NCBI RefSeq assembly: GCF_009905375.1
Contig: NC_133656.1
Location: 239,414,415 to 239,478,414, forward strand
Source: Apium graveolens
Lineage: Eukaryota > Streptophyta > Magnoliopsida > Apiales > Apiaceae
Direction of reading: 5' to 3'
DNA length: 64,000 nt
Position numbers and translations under genes: made by a program
Notes under the pieces: model-generated
What the model was told of the DNA's origin: nothing
Seen by the model: the letters and a program-made list of their open reading frames with translations, nothing else
Database searches by the model: none
In this document: piece after piece, positions 46,401-55,974 of the stretch
Layout of the letters: each line of letters starts with the position of its first letter
Numbering within the stretch: position 1 is the stretch's first letter

Positions 46401-49309
46401 CTTTGTAGTTAAAGTTTGTGGTTTGTGGTCCGCAGTCGATACTTATTAGTTAAATGGAAGAGAATATGTAGTCATTTCTATGTCGTCTTAATGTTATAAA
46501 TAACAAGCACTTTGCACTTCTTGAATGGCAAAATGAGGCTGTCCAGAATGCTGGAAAAAATTTCTCGTTTCTTAAATTTTCTGACTTATCCACTTGACAA
46601 TCAAACTACCTCTGTTACTCCCATTCCTCCAGTCTCAAGTCCAACTCCATTAATGGAGTCTGATGCATGAAATTGGTGTCAGAGTAACTGTGAACTGATT
46701 GCTTCTCCTCCTTCCATCCCTCTGTTCTTCAAAGTTCTGACTTCATCTCCTAGCAAATATCTCTTCTAAGTTGCTGGTTCTTACAGAGCTTCAGTGATAT
46801 CTTTTGTACTAAAGCTGAAACTGATTCAAGTTAGAGAAAATCAGTTTCTCTTCTTTCCTCTGTTGCATCAAGTTAATTGCAACTAACAAAATTTGATTGG
46901 TTATGAAAAGTCAATCTGTGTGTACTTCATGTATTTGAGTTGCCAAATCTTATCTCAGTTGCTGTCTAGTATGGCAGAAATTCCCCCACTTCTAATTTTG
47001 TCCAACTGGGATTTTGATTGGTTGCACCACTTTCTCCTCAAGTTGAATATTAGTTTGTGTTTGTTCGTTGCTGTCAAGATGGTTATATATGATTACACTA
47101 GCTGTATACTTGTTTTTAGCTGATTGTCCAACCTGTATACTTAATGATCCTTGTGTTTTTATCTTTTCTGCTTAAACTATTTGATTTTTGTGTTTGCTCT
47201 TTAATTGCTTATATGCAGTAAAATATATTCTACAGGTGCAGCTTGTCCCTTATGTTCCTGGAACACTTGATGAATCTGTCCTTTGGACTCTCAGTGAGGA
47301 CTTGGGTGATGGTTATAGAGCAATGAGGATGGCCAGTAACACTCGCCTCAGTGTAGATGCATTTAAGAATAGTAAAGGACGCATTCATGATGGTACTATC
47401 ATTGGGCTGTGGGAGTGGAAGAAAGGTGAAAATCAACGATGGAAGATTGTACCACACGAGTATGTGCCTTCCTCGATTCATAATCATACGCACCAGGTTT
47501 GGGATTGTTTGAGCCGGATGCCATCTGTTAGGGTTTGCACAAAGGCCGAGGCAAATTGCTCTCTTGCTGTCCGTCATGGTAAGGTCATTCTTGCACGAGC
47601 TGACCCATCCGACCCGTCTCAGGTATTTCCATGTATCCTAATATGTTTTGTGTTCGTTCCGAAAAATACCAGCAAGTGATATAGTAGTATAGTTTGTAAT
47701 ATTACCCTATATGTATTATTAGGGGCTTGAGTTTGTTAACTGATTTGCTCATTGTAATACAAGTATAAAAATATGTATAATAAGTTAGGTTGAAATTGTA
47801 GCACACATCTCACAAAACCCACATTGAAACAGTTTTTAACCAATAATCCACTTGTATATAGAGTTCCAGTGAATGATGACACTGAAGATTACCTTTTACT
47901 AAAATGATAATACAGGGCGTGTAAAATTTATCTAACATTATAATATCATTGTGGTGTTTGCTATTATAGCACTGGGTGAAAGATGAAAAATATAGCACAG
48001 AGGTTAAAGATCAAAATGGCTTCCCTAGCTTTTCTCTGGTTAATAAAGCTACTGGTCAGATTATGAAGCATTCTGTTGGCGCCACTCATCCTGTATGTTA
48101 TCTGTTACTATTGATTTATTATATTTTTAACCGTGGAATATGTATATGATGGAGTAATATTCATGCCCAATACTAGAGATGAGTTTCAATGTTTTACTTG
48201 TAAGAGACAATTTACTTGCTAAATGGATTTTTTATGTTTGTTGTAATATTAAATAATGTTTAATATATCACAATATGTTAGTACATAGGCTTGTGTGATC
48301 AGTACTCAGTACATAGATGAAAAAGAATGATAAGTCGTTATATGTTTCTGTAGTATTATAAATAGTTTAATACTTTGCAGAGTCTTTTATGAAATTAGAG
48401 GCCAAACGTAATTATGGAATAAACTTCTTGTGCATTAAAATAGTTATATTTCTGAACTGCCAAGGCCTGAGTTTGATGCTTTAAATTGGTCTCAGAAGAA
48501 CCACGAGTTGATATATATTTCTCTCCTTTCCTCCCCTTCAAAGTTATGACTTCGGCTCATAGCAAAAATCTCTTCTGACCAAGTTTTACTTGGTTAATGA
48601 TTTAAATGGCGCTTCAATACTTCAGCAATGTATATTTCTACCAATGCTGAAACTGATTGGGGATAGAGAAAATAAGTTTCTATATACCCATTTCTTTGTT
48701 GAAGCAGCGTCACAGTTAAATTAAATAGCTAATAATTTCAAATAGCAAACTTTATTCATTCTGGAAAGTCGACATATGTCTGCTTCATTGGTTCTTATTG
48801 TCAATACTGATTTCAGTTGCTGTTTGATATCATACGGATTCTCCTCCATTAAATGTTAGTTCCACTGTTATTCTTTTTGGCAGGACCATTTTGTCATTAA
48901 TTTGTGCTTCAGCTCTCAAATCACAATAAATATTCAACTTATTTTTTGACAGTGTTTACCAGTCTAATCTCCATCTAGAAATGATCCTTGTATTCTTGTT
49001 TTCTGTTTCGTTGCAGAATTTAGGTATTTTTTGTTTTTCCGGATGCTCTACAATTGCTAACATGCAGTAAAATATCTCCAACAGGTGCAGCTTATCCCTT
49101 ATAGTCCAGACAAACTTGACGAGTCTGTCCTCTGGACACTCGGTGCAGACATGGGCGATGGCTATAGATCAATGAGGATGGTCAATAACACTCGCCTGAA
49201 TTTAGATGCGTTTCTCAATAGCGATGGACGCGTTGATGATGGTACCACCATTGGCCTGTGGGAATGGTCAAAAGGTGAAAATCAGCAATGGAAGATTATT
49301 CCCTACTAA
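43450..49309 (+). CDS. lectin with three EUL (Euonymus lectin, ricin-B-like) domains, seven exons
   Basis: Exons are 43450-43680, 43910-44032, 44918-45400, 46106-46228, 47236-47622, 47970-48092 and 49085-49309, giving 564 residues with every junction in phase 0. EUL domains lie at about residues 43-189, 246-392 and 416-564. Each has (V/I)YTKAE.(D/N)CSL, HWVKDE.YSTEV, DESVLWTL and a closing GENQ(R/Q)WKI with the QxW mark of ricin-B folds. Each domain is built from the same three exon pieces, the middle one always 123 bases. Exons 3 and 5 fuse the end of one domain to the start of the next. The N-terminal 42 residues are P- and N-rich with no signal peptide, so a nuclear or cytosolic place is expected. 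EUL domains bind glycans (mannose or galactose types) and are tied to stress response. Known EUL proteins have one or two domains; three is unusual. Start ATG 43450 is chosen over the TTG at 43444. Confidence 0.9.
44637..44673 (+). repeat. G-run in lectin intron 2
   Basis: The stretch is almost only G and ends in twenty consecutive G (44654-44673). It could fold as G-quadruplex, or its length could be a sequencing estimate. Confidence 0.8.
45131..45274 (+). repeat. 48-bp coding repeat, three copies, in the linker between EUL domains 1 and 2
   Basis: Copies begin at 45131, 45179 and 45227 and encode VQLQDGPSSIYDQMHQ with one or two changes (V for D, T for M). The phase is kept. The linker between domains 2 and 3 has a single diverged unit (PSSIHNHTHQ). 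Confidence 0.95.
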
Positions 49310-49710
49310 TTACAAGTCCCAAACATATTCAAGGTTCTTCAAATAGCTTGGTTGCAAATTGCTTCTGTGAGAATCTAGCCCTACTGTCAGTATCACTTAC
49401 TAGACTCTGACATTTCTTTAAGCCCCGAACATTTTCTTAATATGCGTAATTTCTTTTCGGAGTTGTATTTTGAATCGTATCGACGATGTTCTGGAAAAAT
49501 GAGTGAGTTAACTGAAGTGCCTATTTTGAGGTAGACGCACGTAATTTCTATAAAGACATAATAAGAGCTTTATCTTACTCCCGAATATAAAAAATGAAAC
49601 AAGGTCCTATTGACGTTAAACTTACGTCTTAAATATTTAGATATGTTTATGGGTTTATTAGATTGAGATTTTAAAAATTATAAATGTTAATTTCTCGATT
49701 TAAAAGATAA
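49310..49710. other. 3' flank of the lectin gene
   Basis: Presumed 3' UTR and spacer; nothing else is recognised. Confidence 0.4.
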
Positions 49711-49712
49711 TA

Positions 49713-49961
49713 CTCCCTCCGTCCCATTATATATTTCATATTTTGACTTCCGACACTATTCATGTTAAACGATTGATTATTAATTTATGTCTAATCTGTA
49801 AGTTAAAATATAGTCACGAGTGATCTTGTTAAATTCGTATTCATGAGTACTTTAATACAATGAAATTTTTATATTTAATACTAATACGAAATTAAATATA
49901 TTAACAATCAAAAGTATGCATTGTCAAACGTGTCCAAAAACGTTTTTACGGACGGAGGGAG
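49713..49961. mobile_element. Stowaway MITE, complete, 249 bp
   Basis: Ends CTCCCTCCGTCC and GGACGGAGGGAG are exact inverted repeats with TA on both sides (49711-49712, 49962-49963). The interior matches the truncated copy at 20637-20842. Confidence 0.88.
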
Positions 49962-49963
49962 TA

Positions 49964-50699
49964 CTAATTAATAATTTTGCGCATATTTTTGATCGACCTA
50001 AAACTTTACGTGTTGATGGAGCCTAGTGAATTTGGTTAGTGCTTCGAAAAATATTCTTCAAAAATTTGGTTACATTTTGAATATTTAAAATTTAATACTA
50101 AACTCACGATTACCTCTGTGTTTCATTTTAAATTACGTATATTAAGAATAGAGTACCTCTGATTCATTTTAATCTCTCTTTTGAAAAAATTATGCATATT
50201 AAGAATAGAATTAGTTTTTTTTTACAGAAAGAATAGAGTTAGTTGAATAACATTTATTTAATGCATTGAAAAGTAATAATAGAATTAAGATTTAAAAAAA
50301 TCAAATCCTTAAAGCAATGAATATAGGAATAATTTTGGAAAATTAACCTTAAATTTGCATTGAAACTAAAAATGAACAAGTAATTTAGAATTATTCATTT
50401 TTTGCTAAATAACATGTATAATGAAAACTCTCGAACAAATTCTATAAATACTGAGTTTAATGGGTCTTGGCGTTTAAAGTTTTGAGATTGTCAGGATTCC
50501 CAAATTGGTACGAGATGTTTTATTATCAAATTAGACTAAATTTTTGAATGGTGTTATTTTTGGAAGTCCCAAATTGATACGGGATGTTTTATTATTTAAC
50601 TGATTAAATCATCACTATACTTATATAAAGGAGAAGACGGGGTTAAGGTGACGCATCTCATATCGTCTTATTTTATTTTTCTCAATTTTTTTAATTAAT
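49964..50699. other. AT-rich spacer
   Basis: A short direct duplication (GGTACGAGATGTTTTATTAT near 50511 and GATACGGGATGTTTTATTAT near 50577) is the only structure seen. Confidence 0.4.
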
Positions 50700-51590
50700 A
50701 AATATCAAAAATACCTTATATTGTCCTAAATATATTATCACCGTTCAAAATATTCTACTAAAATTTCTATTAAATCTTTAATTAAGTTTTTTAAAATCAA
50801 ATTACCATCATAATATTCTTCTTAAACTTCTACTTTCCATTTAAATCAACTTACCATATTGATATTCTCCTAAATTTCCTTTTAATACAAATTCTCCTAT
50901 TTCTACTTAAAACAACTTACTATATTATATTTTTTTATATCAAAAATTACATTTACCTTATACTCTTAAAGTTTCTACTAATCTTTAATTAAGATTTTTT
51001 TAAATCAAATTATCATCGTAATATTCTTCTTAAACTTCTGCTTTTCATTTAAATCAACTTACCATATTAATATTCTCCTAAATTTGCTTTTAATACCAAT
51101 TCTTCTATTTCTCCTTAAAACAACTTACTATATTTTATTTTTCTATATCAAATATTACAGTTACCTTTATACTCCTAAATAAAATATCACCGTTCCTGAT
51201 ATTCTTCAAAAGTTTTTACAAAATCTGTAATAAGAGAGGAAAACTAATCTCTTGGTCACAGGTTCGAATCCCACGGGAGGAGAATTTATGATTATGCCTC
51301 CTGAGCCTCATAGTCTGTCGCTTAAATGCGGTTTAACTTGGTTCATGTGGTTTGCAGACTATTACGTGATCCCGTAGGGTTTATCCAGTGGGCACCCGAA
51401 GGGTAGCGGCTGCGGGTTACCTACTATAAAAAAAATATGTAATAAGATTTTGAAATTAATTTACCATCGTAATATTCTCCTAAAATTTCTCCTTTCATTT
51501 TAAATCAATTTACCGTTTTGATACTCTCATTAATTTCTTTTTAAATATTGTTTCCTCTTTTTCTCCTAATATCAACTTACTATATTACAT
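50700..51590. repeat. AT-rich tandem repeat, about 208-240-bp unit, three units
   Basis: The landmark CAACTTACTATATT recurs at 50913, 51121 and 51573; after removing the SINE (51236-51437) and one target copy the spacing is 208 and about 240. Other landmarks, TCTTTAATTAAG, AATATTCT.CT.AA and CAATTT/CAACTTACC.T, keep the same order in each unit. Confidence 0.7.
51236..51437 (+). mobile_element. tRNA-derived SINE, + orientation, 202 bp
   Basis: It has a Pol III B box GGTTCGAATCC at 51261-51271 (first base G of the box), a family-like body (GTCGCTTAAATGCGG, GTAGCGGCTGCGGGTTACC) and a short A-tail. It is flanked by a perfect 10-bp duplicate TGTAATAAGA (51226-51235 and 51438-51447). The A box is not clear, so the 5' end is probably truncated. 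Confidence 0.85.
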
Positions 51591-51684
51591 TTTTCTTGAG
51601 TGACGGCTCTCAAATTGTTTATATCTATCTTTTGTAGTTTTCTAAAAAATTTATATTATTAAATAGAAAAAATATTACATTAAT
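51448..51684. other. AT-rich spacer between the two SINEs
   Basis: It continues the AT-rich repeat to about 51590, then is plain AT-rich sequence. Confidence 0.5.
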
Positions 51685-51880
51685 TATTTTTTTTTTATCG
51701 TAGGTAACCCGCAGCCGCTACCTTTCGGGTGCGCACTGGGTAAACCCTACGGATACACGTAATAGCCTGCAAACCACGTGAACCAAGGTAAACCGCATTT
51801 AAGCGACAGGCTCTGACTCAGGAGGCATAATCATAAATTCTCCTCCCGTGGGATTCGAACCTGTGACCAAGAGGTTAGTT
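51685..51880 (-). mobile_element. tRNA-derived SINE, - orientation
   Basis: This is the same family as 51236-51437 in reverse: the T-run at 51685-51696 is the A-tail, GGTAACCCGCAGCCGCTACC follows, and the B box complement GGATTCGAACC is at 51851-51861. Target duplicates are not clear in the T-rich flank. The two copies face away from a 250-bp spacer, so a transcript across both could fold into a long hairpin. Confidence 0.8.
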
Positions 51881-52039
51881 TAAAATAATTTTTAGTTTTT
51901 TTTTTGTATTTCTTATATAATCTTGATCATTTAGAAATCATGAATGATAAATAAATATAATAAATTAAAAAGTTTGAAAAATCGTTTTCTCTTTAAAAAA
52001 CATTATTGCAATGAGCCGATCTCCCATTATTCAGAAATT
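51881..52039. other. flank of the truncated Tat element
   Basis: AT-rich DNA that reads open by chance into the Tat polyprotein. Similarity to the second Tat copy begins abruptly at 52040, so the first 32 codons of the long open frame (51944-52039) are not retroviral. Confidence 0.7.
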
Positions 52040-55000
52040 ATCAAATTGCCAACCACCATAGGTACGGAACCAAGGCAAGCAACGCAGATGCTGGATTTCG
52101 TGGTGGTAAAGGCTAGTTCAACTTATAATGCTATCATGGGGAGAACAGGGATACATGCCTTCAAGGCAGTCCCCTCTTCCTACCATTCAGTCATGAAGTT
52201 TTCCACCCGAAACGGGATTGGAGAAGAGAGAGGAGATCAAAAAATGGCTAGAAGCTGTTATGTGGCCTCTTTGAGGGCAGATGGAGTCGGGGGGCAGGTT
52301 CTTCCTATTGAAGATATGGATGTTCGAGAAAATGATGAGAATAGAGGAAGGCCAGCAGAAGAATTGGTTTCGGTTCCTTTAGACCCCGAGAATCCTGAGA
52401 GGATGACTTTCATTGGAGCCACATTAGAGGAGCCTCTTAGAGAGAAGTTAGTGAAATTTTTACAAGAAAATAGTGATGTGTTTGTATGGTCAGCAGCTGA
52501 TATGCCAGGCATAGACCCGGAGTTAATTACTCACAAGCTAAACGTGGATCCAAGCCGGAAGACAGTGAAACAAAAGAAAAGAAATTTTGCCCCGGAAAGA
52601 CAAGAGGCTATAAAACAGGAAGTAGAAAAGCTCTTAGAGGCTGGTTTCATTGAGGAGATTCAATTTCCGGAGTGGTTAGCAAACCCTGTAATGGTGAAGA
52701 AGGCTAATGGAAAGTGGAGGATGTGTATAGACTTCACTGATCTGAATGATGCATGCCCCAAAGACTGTTTCCCGCTGCCTAGAATTGATACTTTGATTGA
52801 TGCCACTGCTGGACATGAGATGCTGAGTTTCATGGATGGATTTAGCGGATACAATCAGATCAAAATGCATAAGGATGACATTCCAAAGGTATCATTTATC
52901 ACTGACTTTGGTGTTTATTGTTATCTTGTTATGGCGTTTGGTCTCAAGAATGCAGGAGCCACCTATCAGAGGTTGGTGAATAAAATTTTTAAGGATCTTA
53001 TTGGGAAGACTATGGAAGTCTATGTTGATGACATGCTAGTCAAGAGTCTAGTAAAGACTGATCATATAACCCATTTGAGGAAAGCTTTTGAGGTCCTAAG
53101 GTACCACAAGATGATGTTAAATCCAACGAAGTGTGCTTTCGGAGTAGGATCTGGAAAATTCTTGGGATTGATGGTCTCAAAGAGGGGAATTGAGGCCAAC
53201 CCCGATAAAATAAAGGCAATCTTGGATATGGAACCACCAAAAACTGTCAAGGATGTACAGAAGCTCACAGGAAGGGTTGCGGCGCTAGGACGATTCATCT
53301 CCAAGTCAGGAGACAAGTGCTTGTCATTCTTCAAGTCATTAAAGAACATTAAAGACTTTGTAAGGAGTGAGGAAAATCAGAAGGCATTTGAAGAGTTAAA
53401 GAAGTATATGGGCCAGGCCCCGTTGTTGGCCAAGCCAGTTCTGAGTGAAGTTTTATTCTTGTACTTGGCTGTTTCAGAGAGCGCCTTGAGCGCGGTGTTG
53501 GTTAAGGAGGAACTGAAAGTCCAGAAACCCGTATACTATGTCAGCAAAATCTTGCATGGTGCAGAGTTGAATTATTCAACTATTGAGAAATTCGCTTTAG
53601 CCTTGGTAATGGCTTCAAGAAAGCTGCGTCCTTATTTTCAAGCTCACCAGATTGAAGTGCTAACAAATCAACCACTGAGAAATATCATTCACAGTCCCAA
53701 GACAAGTGGGAGATTGATTAAGTGGGCAATAGAGTTGGGAGAGTTCGATCTCAAGTATAAGCCACGTACGGCCATAAAAGCCCAGGCACTAGCTGACTTC
53801 GTGGTGGAATGTACCATACCCAACCACGAAGTCGGGGGGCAGGAAGATGCCATACCTCAAGACAAGGGAGTCGATAATGAAAGCAAAGAGAAGGATGATA
53901 AAGAGTATTGGGTTCTCTATTTTGATGGAGCATCAAAAACAAACTCCAGTGGAGCAGGGTTGGTTTTGCAAAGCCCTGATGGGTTCTTAATTGAGTATGC
54001 CATGAAGCTAGACTTCCCAACCACAAATAATGAGGCAGAATATGAAGCCCTGATAGCTGGCCTTGGTCTAGCTGGGACACTTAGAGTCAAAAACTTAAAG
54101 GTCCGTGGAGACTCGAAGCTGATCATATCCCAGGTAAAGGGAGAATTTGAGGCAAGGGATGATACGATGGCTAAATATGTTCGCCTAGTAAGGGCTGTGA
54201 TGACCCAATTTAATGAATATCATGTTGAACACATTCCAAGGGAAGAAAATGCTAAAGCAGATGCGCTATCAAAGTTTGCTTCATCTGAGATTGAAGAAAG
54301 TTCAGGAAGTGTGTACTTCCGTGTTTTGAAGACACGAAGCATAGACGTTAAGCTTGTGGCTCCCGTAGGCCTAGGGGCGTCATGGATCGATCCCATTAAG
54401 GCTCACATTCAAACTGGATGGTTGTCAAGCGATGCAACTGAAGCACGAAAGTTAACTGTTCGAGCACTAAGGTACTCTTTGATAGATGGGATTTTGTATA
54501 AAAGATCTTTCGTGGTTCCTTACTTAAGGTGTCTCAGGCCCGATGAGGCACGCTTGGCTCTTGAGGAAGTGCATGAAGGTATTTGTGGGCAACACCTGGG
54601 GGGCAGGGCCTTGGCTCATAAGATAACCCGTTTAGGCTTCTATTGGCCAGAAATGATGGCTGATGCCAAAGAATATGTGAAGAAGTGTGATCGCTGTCAG
54701 AAGCATGCACCAGTTGCTAGACAACCCCCCGAGATGCTGACCTCTATCAACTCGCATATTCCCTTTGCTATGTGGGGGATGGACATTCTAGGGCCTTTCC
54801 CTATGGCCACGGCACAAAGGAAGTTTCTGATTGTAGCCATTGATTATTTCACCAAGTGGATTGAAGCCAAACCCTTGGCCAAAATCACAACTAAGCAGGT
54901 TGCACAATTCCTGTGGGAAAACATTATGTGCCGATATGGAATTCCCCGTATCCTCGTCACTGACAATGGAACACAATTCAACAACGAGGAATTCAAGAAG

Positions 55001-55615
55001 TATTGTGAAGAAAATGAAATTGAGTTACGATTCACCTCTGTGGCTCACCCACAAGCCAATGGGCAAGCGGAAGTAGCAAATCGAATAATCCTGGATGGAC
55101 TAAAGAAGAGGATCGAGAAGTCAAGAAATAATTGGGTGGATGAGATACTTCCCATATTATGGGCCTATAGGACTACCTGTAGAGTCACGACAGGAGCAAC
55201 TCCTTTCATGTTGGCGTATGGGGCAGAAGCAGTAGTTCCCGTGGAGATATCACATTCCTCTCCAAGGATTCAGGCTTTCAACGCAGAAGAAAATGAGGAA
55301 GGGCAGAGGTTAGCCCTGGATTTAATCGATGAAGTGCGAGATAAAGCACATGCAAAGATAGTAGAATATCAGAAAAAGGTTTCATTCTACTACAACCCAA
55401 GGGTTAAAGAGAGGTTTTTCAAACAAGGTGACCTAGTCTTGAGAAAAATAGAGGCTTCTGGTGTCGGACAGAAAGGAAAGCTTGCCCCAAATTGGGAAGG
55501 GCCGTATAGAGTCAAGAGCGTTCAGGGTAGAGGAACCTACAAGCTGGAGACTATGGATGGTTTTGAAGTCCCGAGAACCTGGCACGCACAAAACCTGAAG
55601 GTTTACTACGTGTAA
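52040..55615 (+). CDS. Tat-type pol polyprotein (protease end, RT, RNase H, second RNase H, integrase)
   Basis: The frame is open for about 1190 codons after the junction. Reverse transcriptase is at about 52600-53240, with the YVDD catalytic site at 53021-53032. The usual Ty3 RNase H follows to about 53800, and a second, archaeal-type RNase H (YFDGASKTNSSGAGLVL, from about 53919) to 54290; this pair marks the Tat lineage. Integrase shows its zinc-binding part at about 54570-54710 (ending CDRCQKH), the catalytic D in MDILGPF, D in VTDNGTQF and E in GQAEVANR. No stop interrupts it before TAA/TAG at 55613-55615. The enzyme set would copy RNA into DNA and insert it, but the missing gag and LTR make this copy dependent on others. 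The in-frame ATG at 51944 belongs to the flank, so no natural start is present. Confidence 0.88.
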   Translation: MKLPTTIGTEPRQATQMLDFVVVKASSTYNAIMGRTGIHAFKAVPSSYHSVMKFSTRNGIGEERGDQKMARSCYVASLRADGVGGQVLPIEDMDVRENDENRGRPAEELVSVPLDPENPERMTFIGATLEEPLREKLVKFLQENSDVFVWSAADMPGIDPELITHKLNVDPSRKTVKQKKRNFAPERQEAIKQEVEKLLEAGFIEEIQFPEWLANPVMVKKANGKWRMCIDFTDLNDACPKDCFPLPRIDTLIDATAGHEMLSFMDGFSGYNQIKMHKDDIPKVSFITDFGVYCYLVMAFGLKNAGATYQRLVNKIFKDLIGKTMEVYVDDMLVKSLVKTDHITHLRKAFEVLRYHKMMLNPTKCAFGVGSGKFLGLMVSKRGIEANPDKIKAILDMEPPKTVKDVQKLTGRVAALGRFISKSGDKCLSFFKSLKNIKDFVRSEENQKAFEELKKYMGQAPLLAKPVLSEVLFLYLAVSESALSAVLVKEELKVQKPVYYVSKILHGAELNYSTIEKFALALVMASRKLRPYFQAHQIEVLTNQPLRNIIHSPKTSGRLIKWAIELGEFDLKYKPRTAIKAQALADFVVECTIPNHEVGGQEDAIPQDKGVDNESKEKDDKEYWVLYFDGASKTNSSGAGLVLQSPDGFLIEYAMKLDFPTTNNEAEYEALIAGLGLAGTLRVKNLKVRGDSKLIISQVKGEFEARDDTMAKYVRLVRAVMTQFNEYHVEHIPREENAKADALSKFASSEIEESSGSVYFRVLKTRSIDVKLVAPVGLGASWIDPIKAHIQTGWLSSDATEARKLTVRALRYSLIDGILYKRSFVVPYLRCLRPDEARLALEEVHEGICGQHLGGRALAHKITRLGFYWPEMMADAKEYVKKCDRCQKHAPVARQPPEMLTSINSHIPFAMWGMDILGPFPMATAQRKFLIVAIDYFTKWIEAKPLAKITTKQVAQFLWENIMCRYGIPRILVTDNGTQFNNEEFKKYCEENEIELRFTSVAHPQANGQAEVANRIILDGLKKRIEKSRNNWVDEILPILWAYRTTCRVTTGATPFMLAYGAEAVVPVEISHSSPRIQAFNAEENEEGQRLALDLIDEVRDKAHAKIVEYQKKVSFYYNPRVKERFFKQGDLVLRKIEASGVGQKGKLAPNWEGPYRVKSVQGRGTYKLETMDGFEVPRTWHAQNLKVYYV

Positions 55616-55974
55616 GATGGTCGAAGTACGATTCTCACTTGTCATTATGACAAGTAGGTTTAAAAGCACCTTGAAGCTTTGTTTGCATAGGATTTTTATT
55701 TTTTAGCTATTATAGATCAGGGTCGAACCCATATTATGTAAGGTTTAGGAAAACCAGACTTGAAATGGAAGAGTTTGAAATTATTTCAACCTATGGATGT
55801 TTGACTTGTGATAATACTTGTGTGGCCCATTAAGCCAAGTTTGAATATTAAAGTATCGGAAAAATGAAGGAGAGAATGCAAATAAGGAAAGTAGCATAGC
55901 CCCGCAGGGTAATAAGTTTTAATACAAACAAAAGTCCAGACATAAATTAAGGATAAAATTACAGAATAGAAAAA
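55616..55974 (+). other. spacer between pol stop and the antisense gene
   Basis: Non-coding on both strands; it should contain the 3' UTR and polyadenylation region of the antisense gene. Confidence 0.5.

Noticed and set aside
50605..50660. Helitron-like 5' end (TCACTATACTTATATAAAGG)
   Set aside because: The start resembles some plant Helitrons, but no terminal hairpin with CTRRT end could be placed downstream.
51241..51275. Possible tRNA gene from the B box GGTTCGAATCC
   Set aside because: No acceptor stem, A box or cloverleaf; the same body occurs twice with an A-tail, so it is a SINE.
51944..52039. N-terminal extension of the Tat polyprotein from ATG 51944
   Set aside because: It is flanking AT-rich DNA joined by chance; similarity to copy B starts only at 52040.
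53751..54080. Antisense open frames within pol, repeated at 63612-63941
   Set aside because: They are reverse-frame shadows of the RNase H region, identical in both copies only because the copies are.
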